Positions 56,680 to 64,000 of a stretch of 64,000 bases of DNA are shown here, in pieces. Position 1 is the stretch's first letter. Each line of letters opens with the position of its first letter. The position numbers were made by a program, and so were the translations under genes. This DNA comes from Spizellomyces punctatus DAOM BR117 (taxonomy: Eukaryota > Chytridiomycota > Chytridiomycetes > Spizellomycetales > Spizellomycetaceae), in contig NW_015971547.1 of NCBI RefSeq assembly GCF_000182565.1, forward strand, positions 124,001-188,000, in the 5' to 3' direction. The notes under the pieces are model-generated. The model was not told where the DNA came from and did no database searches. It worked only from the letters and a program-made list of their open reading frames with translations.

Positions 56680-57654
56680 CTAAGTATTATTCATCAAGTA
56701 CTTACCATAAACCCCGCAAGCCTTCTCTACACCTCTAATAAATCCTGGCACACCCCATCTAGCCGCCCAGTCAACAACAAAAGCAGGGATACGTCCCTTC
56801 GGATCATCAAAATAGTGCATTGCAATCAACGTCCCTCCATCCTTATCAGCTCGTAGATCCATACGTTGTACATAGTGATCGACTCGGACGAGTCCACGGG
56901 AATATGGAGGTATTGTTGATGGCAGAGAGGTGCATGAGATACTCGTAGTCAGCGAGTGTGGCGATCGAATTTGTCGGACATGGACACTGTACACGTATTC
57001 GCGATGTGATAGAGGGAAAGGGTAACGGGTTCCGTGATGATATAGCACTGGAGATACATGTAGCTCACGTAGCATGGTTGCTCTCTGATGGACAATGTCA
57101 TCCACCGACACGTTGGATTGGACATCTATACGAGAACCAGTAAGAAGCGGAAAACTGATAGAGACATAGAATGATTCTACGCTACCGCTACGGTCTAAAG
57201 ACTTGTTTAGCGACGCTGCTGGCTCGACCATCTTGGTAAAGAGAATATGTTTATCCCACGTCTGGCGAAATTGCATATCAAGCCATGCGCAGAGTACTAG
57301 ATCTGGCGAGGATCGCGGGATACGTCCGAGAGCTCTATATTCGTATATTGCAGAAGCAGTATGTGTCTTCTCGACTTGTGCTTGCGTTTTCATCAATGCT
57401 GTGTTGCTTGGTCTTCGCCGCCGCCATACTTCAAACCCTTCCACTTTGACATAAGGTTGGTATCCTTGGAAGAATTGCTCTGGAGTTTGGTCGAGGAAAT
57501 CTACCTCCTCCTCATTGACTTCTGTTTGCACACTCTTTGCATCCGCCAATTGTCCCCCAGTCGTCAACACTGTAGAGGACCATCCACATCGCGAGAGATT
57601 GACAGCGGCATAGAACGAAAGTCCTATTCCAGGCACCCCTCGAAGCCAGGACAT
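56680..57654 (-). CDS. START-domain lipid-transfer protein (StARD7/PCTP-like)
   Basis: Putative lipid-binding protein, 324 residues in one exon from ATG 57654. The START domain spans about residues 70-310: WRRRRPSNTALMKTQAQ at the beginning, DMQFRQTWDKHI, RYPFPLSHREYVYSVHVRQI and the C-terminal helix DDPKGRIPAFVVDWAARWGV then PGFIRG, close to the PCTP/StARD7 subfamily that binds phosphatidylcholine. About 60 residues precede it. An upstream in-frame ATG at 57693 adds 13 hydrophobic residues (MFFLLLLLALGRQ), which together with SWLRGVPGIGLSFYAAV could form a signal anchor or mitochondrial leader. Ligand and location are inference. Confidence 0.85.
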   Translation of the reverse strand: MSWLRGVPGIGLSFYAAVNLSRCGWSSTVLTTGGQLADAKSVQTEVNEEEVDFLDQTPEQFFQGYQPYVKVEGFEVWRRRRPSNTALMKTQAQVEKTHTASAIYEYRALGRIPRSSPDLVLCAWLDMQFRQTWDKHILFTKMVEPAASLNKSLDRSGSVESFYVSISFPLLTGSRIDVQSNVSVDDIVHQRATMLRELHVSPVLYHHGTRYPFPLSHREYVYSVHVRQIRSPHSLTTSISCTSLPSTIPPYSRGLVRVDHYVQRMDLRADKDGGTLIAMHYFDDPKGRIPAFVVDWAARWGVPGFIRGVEKACGVYGKYLMNNT

Positions 57655-58066
57655 TTGACGGCCGAGCGCAAGCAACAAAAGCAAAAAAAACAAAAAGAAA
57701 GCAGTTGATAACTCTAGAAAAGTCCGTTCAACACTCGCAATTCAACCCTGCAGGGGGGGGCGTGCTTGATTAGGTGAGCTTAATCAGCCACATTCTTGTG
57801 GCACGCGGCGAACATCTTTCAAAGCGTTCAACGGGAACCCCGCCCCCCTCCTTCTTCTTTGACTTTTCGAGAAACCCATCGTTTTCTTCATCCCGGCAGC
57901 TAGTGCGCTTTTGTTTAGGTTCCCTATTCCTTCCGGCCGCAACTGCTCTACAGTGTACTTTGTTCGCCAGCCCCAAAAGTCGCGCTCATCGTTCGCCCCA
58001 TCGTTGAACTTTTGCGTTCCTTGTCAAAAAACTACGGTGCTATAAACAACCTATACCCTGTTCCAC
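57655..58066. other. Divergent promoter, START / SDR
   Basis: 412 bp between divergent starts. It holds an eight-G run at 57753-57760 and a C-rich tract near 57841. No gene is visible. Confidence 0.35.
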
Positions 58067-59937
58067 ATGGCTCCCGTTATCCTCGTCCTAGGTGGAGTTG
58101 GCTTCATTGGCCGTAACTTTATTGCCTATATTATCGACAACAACCTTGTCGACCACGTACGCGTTGCGGACAAGGCGCTTCCTGCCACCGCCTACCTATC
58201 GGATAAGCACAAAAAGGTGTTTGACGATAAGCGAGTGGAATTCAAGCAAGCAAACTTGACGAATACTGGTATGTTAAATGTAGTGTGATATGAAATGCTT
58301 GGGAAAACACGTCGCAACTGTGGCCGGTAGACTGGGTTTTCTGAATCTTTACGTACGATGCCCTCTGGACCATGTGTGCCAAGAATGATTCCATGAGACT
58401 GCAGATGGCAATATTATGCGTACTCTTCTGTGCCGATTCTCACGTAGCATCTTTTTCTGCATCTGTTTCCAATTAGCTGCTGTTGAGAAAATCTTTACGC
58501 GAGATGATGGCAAGGAATTCGACTACGTGTTCAATCTGGCGGCGGAGACAAAGTACGGGCAGTCAGACGAGGTATACGACGAGCGAACCTTCCAACTCTC
58601 GGTTGCTGTGGCGAAAGAGGCGGCCAAGCGCAAAGTAAAAGTCTTTGTGGAAGTCAGTACTGCACAAGTATACGAATCGGACAAGGTGTGACCCGTGGTG
58701 GTTTGGCAGATCTAAACCCAAGAGGTTGACAAGTAATTGGCAAAATACAGAAACCATCCGCCGAAGAGGGCAAGCTCAAACCTTGGACGGCAATTGCCAA
58801 ATCCAAGTTGAAGGCTGAGGAAGAGTTGAAAAAAATTTCTGGGTATGATTTCTCAATTTATTTGCCTTTATAGCGGTTGCCTGATATGCCCTATCTATTC
58901 CAAACAGCTTGAACTTGGTGATTCTGAGGCCTGCCATTGTTTACGGATGGGGAGACGTTTACGGAATCAGTACGTAGCATGATGTGCAGATCAGCCCGCC
59001 TACCCGCAGCTTTTGCTTATCGACACGTACTCGCTTTGCAGCCCCCCGTCTGATTATGGGTGCTGTTTACCGCCAGTTGAACGAAAAGATGGAGTTGCTT
59101 TGGACAAAGGATCTGAAGATGAACACTGTGCATGTGGACGATGTGGTAGGAAAGACCTCCCGAAGTTGGAATGGTAAAAAGTTCTCCAACTTTGTGTTTA
59201 TGTCATGCCATACTAGGCGCGAGCATTGTGGCATGTAGCGGCCACAAAAGAGGAAAAGGGTGGCCGGACCCGCCCAGTAACCGCTGCCGAAATTTACAAC
59301 CTTGCTGACAAAACCGATACAGGTACCGTTTTACCGCGTCAGCATTAGTCATCAACTTTGTTAAAAACACTCACATGCATTTCCAGATCAAGGGAAGGTC
59401 AACCAGCACATTCAGGCTATTTTCGGCATTGACACGGGCTTTCAGGGGACTATGATTAGTCAATTTGCCAAGGTAAATGCGGCAGAGGGATCGAATTTCC
59501 CTGTGCATGTCACATGAAATTTGTCGAGCGCGGAAACTGATCTCTTGGCGTGTTTGCAGCTGAATCTGGAATCTGTGACGGAAGATGTGAATGATAAACA
59601 CCTTCAGCCGTGGTCAGAGCTATGCAAGGCTGCGGGTGTAACAAACACTCCGCTAACGCCATACCTCGACAAGGAGCTACTGAAGGACAATGCCTTGAGT
59701 GTGGATGGGTCCAAGGTGAGATGTCGCTGCAGCTGATGAATAGTAATGCCGCAGACTAGCTCTTTGACAGTAAACCACGCTCACAAACTGTTGATCTGAT
59801 GTTTTTACCCTCTTGAACAGATTGAGAAAGAACTCGGTTTCACTTACACAGTTCCCCAGTTGACAGAGCAGGAGCTGCGGAAGGTGGTGGAAGAGTTTGT
59901 TGCCAGCAACATGTGGCCCAAAGGGACTACGAAATGA
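58067..59937 (+). CDS. Extended SDR (NAD-dependent epimerase-like) with atypical active site
   Basis: Short-chain dehydrogenase/reductase of the extended type. About nine exons join into one protein; borders are approximate except for the first intron, 58269-58476, at 208 bp longer than most. The nucleotide-binding start VILVLGGVGFIGRNFIAYII is intact. EFDYVFNLAAETKYGQ and VKVFVEVSTAQVY follow, then KPWTAIAKSKLKAEEELKK and NLVILRPAIVYGWGDVYGI. In canonical members the segment before KLxAEE reads YxxxK; here the tyrosine position is isoleucine, so the usual catalytic tyrosine is missing. A tyrosine in QVYESDK cannot easily take its place. The protein may bind NAD(P) without being a normal epimerase. 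The C-terminus ends in NMWPKGTTK. Confidence 0.8.
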
Positions 59938-61539
59938 GCATGTGTAATGATGTGACGGCCTTTAGTAACGGACGGTGGAATAGAAAATAGATCTTGTTGG
60001 CGATGGACACCAGTTGCTGAGGAAAAACAAAGCGACAAGGGATGTGGGGTGCGGGATGTTAGGTATACTATGTGGACAGCCACGTCTTGATGATGTATTT
60101 CTAGGGGATGGTTTAATATTGTTTTGGTGGCAATGTATCTGGAGTATTTGGCTCTTCTTGCACATCTGGCTTATATGCACATCTGGCTTGTAGTCCCCAT
60201 GGGAACTTTCGTCAATGGTTAGCAATTGCATTGTTCCAGTCGCTGTTTCTTGATGGACCTGTCTCGTCCTCTATCTTGCGTACCCAAGGATTACTGGCGT
60301 ACCATATGGGAAACCGCTGCCTGCCACATGGCACGCATGCAAAAGGAAAAATCCAGCTGAATGTTTTGCTTACATAACCAAACTCCGCTGACCGTGTGTG
60401 TTTTTGCATACTGAGTTTATGGTTTCGTGCATGACCGACTGTTATCACCTTATATTGAGCGTATACAGAACAATGCCAGACGTTTTAGAAATTGTAGTCA
60501 CTTTCTATTTGTTGTGTATGACGTTGCCGAACCGGCTAGAAGGTAGACCAAAGGTACCGCTGCTAGAACGTAGCGTTATGCTTTACGCTAAAGAGACAAG
60601 ACACTATATTTTTTGTTTGTCTTGTTTGTTATTGTTATTGTAAGAGACACTTATGACCTTTCGAAAAAACATCAAGTTTGTCTTTCATTTCGCCCCATTC
60701 AACATTCGCCATTGTGACACTCGTTTGTAACATGGGCATGAGATCTGGAAACTTCAAGATACCATGCCAGAGTATTGATCCATTGAGTATACCCGACTAA
60801 GGGTGCATGCTCCGTGATATGAATGGAAACCTGAAGTTACCTTGACAGGTCGTGAATAGCCCCCCACTTAGTGTCATGAAATTGAATAGAGCGCGTTAAA
60901 TCATACAGGACAATGATCAGACTGGGCCAGTGCCATTAAGCATATACCTATTGTTCAAGGAAATGGTTGAGGTAAATACCCATGCAATGTACCAAATGGA
61001 GGGCCCATTTCCTGTTCAGTGACCCTCATTGTGGCATTTGCCAGATACGTTAAAATATCAAGATGCTTCCCATGGTTCATTGAAAGCTCAAAAGAATCAG
61101 CGTTTCTTTTTTTTTCACTGGAGGCCATTTCATCGGGTTGGCTCGTGGATGCTACATGGCGCGTGCTGTTAAATCCCCCCAGCCCTCTGTGTGTAGTTTT
61201 GCCACCCGTCAGTTTGGGGGTTTTTGAAAATAGTAAGTCATTAAGAGATTAGGGTATTGATACATGTTGTTGTGGTTCGGAGGTTCATATTTTGCCCAGT
61301 TTATATTTCCCAGCAGTGCAAGGGATAGCCCTTCCTATCCCGTCCACCCTTTCTTTCTCAAATTCATTCGTTTGTCTTGCGGATTTCTGAAAGGGCCTTT
61401 TGAAACCAGAACGTTTTACGCGCGTTTTGTCAGCAGAGTTTAGAATACCCTTCCAGCTCCGTTTGGTGTAAGCTTCTTTACGTTCCCATCCTTCCTGTTC
61501 GTTGAACACTTTTGGGCCTTTCTCCGCGATTTTGAATTC
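59938..61539. other. Long intergenic region upstream of the WOPR gene
   Basis: 1602 bp, the longest gap in the window. It must contain the SDR 3' UTR and the WOPR promoter. Short frames on both strands show no conserved sequence. The words GAGCTTG and TATTTTTTGTTTGTC recur loosely, but I see no clear repeat, RNA gene or E-box cluster. Confidence 0.35.
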
Positions 61540-62928
61540 ATGGAAAGGCCACATTCGAGCGACACAGCTGTTATTCCGGGGAGCGCACCACCTCCCAGTA
61601 TGAGAACGATTCCTTCGGCAGCGCAACCGACATTTCACGGTTACGTTGCATCGACGCAGGATTGCCTTGTCTTATTTGAAGCGTGCCGTGTGGGTGTGCT
61701 GAAGAGGATTCAAAGGAGATTGACCGAACAGGAAAGGGAAAAGTGCATTAAGAGTGGTTCAGTCTTTGTATGGGAGGAAGGTGAGAGCGGGATAAAAAGG
61801 TGCGTTGTTATCATTTTTACAACTGATAATAGGCCTGAGGTTAACTGTTACGTTACGTATCTATTTAGATGGACTGATAGCAAAAGTTGGAGCCCTTCCA
61901 GAATCAAGGGGAGTTTCCTCGTTTACCGCGAGGTAGACGAGGCTACCGCGCGTCGCCGCGCGTCCTCCGTTACCTCGGATGACGAGCCTTCCTCCCCGAA
62001 CACGGCTAACCTGGATCAGGATCAACGACGCAAGTACTCCTCCGACTCTGGAAAAAGCAACCAAAAACCCTCGCAGCTTCTCACAAAAAAGTCGATATCA
62101 GTGCGCACCAAAGAAGGCGGAAAATTACATGTTGTCTGTTATTACACAAAGTCTGATGTAGCAGCTGGGAGGTTGTTGACCCCCCGACAAGATTCCAACC
62201 TTGCACAGTTGGCGGTGCGGGTGGGACTTTATCCTGATATCATTCCGGAGGTTTCAACATTAGGACCTGCAGCCCAAAATACGCCACCGATGGAAATAAG
62301 CTCGCACGCTCAAACGTCACCAACCGTAACAGATCAACGTCCAAGAATCCCGTCTCACCGCAGTATTCTGCCCCCATCATCGACGTATACTTCTCGTCTT
62401 GATGAACCTCGCACTCCAGATGCCATTTACGCTATCAGCGCTGCAAAATCCCAAGAGTATCCGTACCAAATGTCCCCGGCCCGACGGGACGAATATCCAT
62501 TCCCAATTGTTTCAGACGGAGGAGTCAGGCATCACAATGTAGATGGTCCAATCACGGCACCCACCGTGTCATCGTATCCCAAGTATCCACGTCGAGCCAT
62601 GGAGTACCGAGACGGGCCAACGGGATCGCAGAGAAACTACCGTCTACATCCCTACCAACGCCAACACTCGAATTTTTCAGGATACACCTCCCCGCGCACG
62701 ACGCACGATGTACCGGATCACTTGTTTGCACATGGTGAGAGGGAAGTGTATGGAGATCGAGTTGACCAATATTTGACACAGCAACAGCCGTGGACCGCCT
62801 CGTCTCCTCAACGACCGCAGCAGCAGCAGCAGCAACAGCATCAGCAGCAAGCGCCTGGTCCTAGATTGCCGCCATTGAGAATGGCTTTGTCGAGGGCAGA
62901 TGAGGAAGGGCGGTGGCGGGGTTATTAG
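61540..62928 (+). CDS. WOPR (Gti1/Pac2/Wor1) family transcriptional regulator
   Basis: Fungus-specific DNA-binding protein; relatives control morphological switching, sporulation or virulence in other fungi. Exons 61540-61799 and 61869-62928 give 439 residues. The first WOPR half begins PTFHGYVASTQDCLVLFEAC and includes KSGSVFVWEEGESGIKRWTD across the splice, with SPSRIKGSFLVYRE after it. The second half is QLLTKKSISVRTKEGGKLHV followed by VCYYTKSDVAAGRLLTPRQD. The C-terminal ~230 residues are Pro/Ser/Tyr-rich with a glutamine run (62815-62850), a likely activation or prion-like region. The intron is 69 bp and stop-free, so unspliced RNA would insert 23 residues inside the first WOPR half. 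Long gaps flank the gene on both sides. Confidence 0.94.
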   Translation: MERPHSSDTAVIPGSAPPPSMRTIPSAAQPTFHGYVASTQDCLVLFEACRVGVLKRIQRRLTEQEREKCIKSGSVFVWEEGESGIKRCVVIIFTTDNRPEVNCYVTYLFRWTDSKSWSPSRIKGSFLVYREVDEATARRRASSVTSDDEPSSPNTANLDQDQRRKYSSDSGKSNQKPSQLLTKKSISVRTKEGGKLHVVCYYTKSDVAAGRLLTPRQDSNLAQLAVRVGLYPDIIPEVSTLGPAAQNTPPMEISSHAQTSPTVTDQRPRIPSHRSILPPSSTYTSRLDEPRTPDAIYAISAAKSQEYPYQMSPARRDEYPFPIVSDGGVRHHNVDGPITAPTVSSYPKYPRRAMEYRDGPTGSQRNYRLHPYQRQHSNFSGYTSPRTTHDVPDHLFAHGEREVYGDRVDQYLTQQQPWTASSPQRPQQQQQQQHQQQAPGPRLPPLRMALSRADEEGRWRGY

Positions 62929-64000
62929 ATGGACATTGCATGGGATGGCGGATATATATACCAAACGATCCATCATTGCTTGCACTGTTTTATTATTACT
63001 TTTTTTTTTTGCTTATTTCTAGTCTGTAATAGAAAGTGCAGTTTTCTTTTTCATTCATTTTCCTTTTTGTTGTTTTTTGGACCAATGTGCCTTTAGGTGG
63101 ACGTAACAGTTGGCTTTGACGGGCTGGCAATAAAACCAGCTTTCAAAAAAAACTCTTCTGCATCTGACCAGTAAAAATCGTGATTCGTGGAAAAATCAGG
63201 GATTCAAACTTTGTCGGGGGGGGGGGGGGGGGCAAATCCAGAACCCTGGTCAAGTTTAATTTCTGGAAACTTGATATCAACAAACACGAGCCTCCGATGC
63301 ATTTATTCAATAAACGACAATGTGTGTCGAGTTTACGGTTTTGCATTATGCAATCTTTGCTTGTCTTGTATTCACAGCAGAATAGCTTTCAAGCTTCCGA
63401 ATGGTGTGATACACAGTTGGCCCTTATCACTGCTGAGGTGGTTCCCTTCGCAAGGATTGAGATGCTTATTATGAGGGAATGAGATCTTTTGTGCTGGTAG
63501 AGTTGAGCTTGCCATCTTTCTATCATAGCCGTAGCGGTTGAACCACATTGGACAGTTGATTAAGGCAAGTCTCACCTTGGCAACTGTTGGGTGCCGTTGC
63601 CCTTTACTGGCAGAGGCATTTTATTTTATGGGCAGCGATATGGGTGCATGAATAGCCACAATGGGTGGCGAAGTTTTCTATATAGTGGTTGATTGACGCT
63701 CATACAATGGGCATATCTGAGCGTTGACTTGAGATCGCAGTTAAATGAATAATCAGGTGAAGCCAATGCGTTCACACCCCGCAATATTCCTTGAGCCCCA
63801 TCATTCATGCGGATCAATCCCGCAAGCTTGAAGGTTCCTAGGTTAGTGTCTTGCTCGACATTTGACGACTGAAAAAACTCGAAAATGGATTCACAGTACA
63901 TTGTAAATATACCGATATACCACTGCTAAATTCGCAAATAATCTGAATGGACAGCGTCGGAAGTTGCTAGAGCATCAGCCCAGTTGATATTGTCCTTTGG
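62929..64000. other. Right-edge region with no supported gene
   Basis: 1072 bp after the WOPR gene to the window edge. It contains a T run near 62999-63010 and a 17-G homopolymer at 63216-63232. A minus-strand frame at 63626-63901 (begins MYCESIFEFFQSS, contains GILRGVNALASPDYS) is open, but I recognise nothing in it. It may be an exon of a gene entering from the right. Confidence 0.35.
63216..63232 (+). repeat. G17 homopolymer
   Basis: Seventeen consecutive guanines, flanked by TTGTC and CAAATCC. Either a real mononucleotide tract, able to form a G-quadruplex with neighbours, or an assembly artefact of uncertain length. Confidence 0.8.

Noticed and set aside
63626-63901. Minus-strand 91-codon frame at the right edge
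   Set aside because: Open but unrecognised; no neighbouring exon within the window supports it as a gene.

Overview
The window is fungal nuclear DNA, most likely from a zoosporic (chytrid-type) early-diverging fungus. Genes are packed 50-700 bp apart on both strands. Most are split by many short GT-AG introns, typically 54-82 bp. A fungus-specific WOPR (Gti1/Pac2/Wor1) regulator at the right end shows it is a fungus. Several genes are ones Dikarya usually lack or have reduced: an LRRC9-like leucine-rich-repeat protein (in animals linked to cilia), AMMECR1, EI24, and a TGFBRAP1-like CORVET subunit. That mix points to a flagellated lineage; this is inference. I saw no transposon, CRISPR array, rRNA or convincing tRNA.

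Layout. 1-20 kb: partial TGFBRAP1/Vps3-like (-), glutaminyl-tRNA synthetase (+), EI24 (-), Spo7/CNEP1R1-like subunit (+), AMMECR1 (-), FHIT-type Ap3A hydrolase with a 5-nt microexon (+), Dus4 (-), bHLH factor (+), threonine aldolase (-), Iah1-like esterase (+), Hap2/NF-YA (-), aldo-keto reductase (+). 20-40 kb: LigB-like protein (-), candidate 7TM protein (-), NFX1/Fap1 (+), LRRC9-like (+), Tim14/Pam18 (-), mitoribosomal mL53 (+), PPR protein (-), Zap1-like zinc-finger protein (+), Maf pyrophosphatase (-). 40-64 kb: a novel acidic tail-anchored protein with duplicated SUMO-interacting-like motifs (+), inositol monophosphatase (-), Sec20 (+), Golgi-type apyrase (-), beta-adaptin (+), a small hypothetical protein (-), Afg1 ATPase (+), a 165-bp tandem duplication, synaptobrevin-type R-SNARE (-), START protein (-), atypical SDR (+), WOPR regulator (+).

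There is no operon logic, but themes recur. Membrane traffic: Vps3-like, Sec20, apyrase, beta-adaptin, R-SNARE. Mitochondria: Tim14, mL53, PPR, Afg1. tRNA and translation: GlnRS, Dus4. Transcription: bHLH, Hap2, Zap1-like, NFX1, WOPR. Most pairs are divergent and share short promoters; several of these carry CACGTG boxes that a bHLH factor such as the one encoded here could bind.

The most unusual items are the 5-nt FHIT microexon, the tandemly duplicated exon carrying SUMO-interacting-like motifs, AMMECR1 and a LigB-like gene 11 kb apart (the two halves of a prokaryotic fusion protein), an SDR lacking its catalytic tyrosine, and repeats filling the one long intron of the LigB-like gene. Exon borders were worked out by hand from splice signals, frame continuity and family conservation; none has been tested against transcripts.
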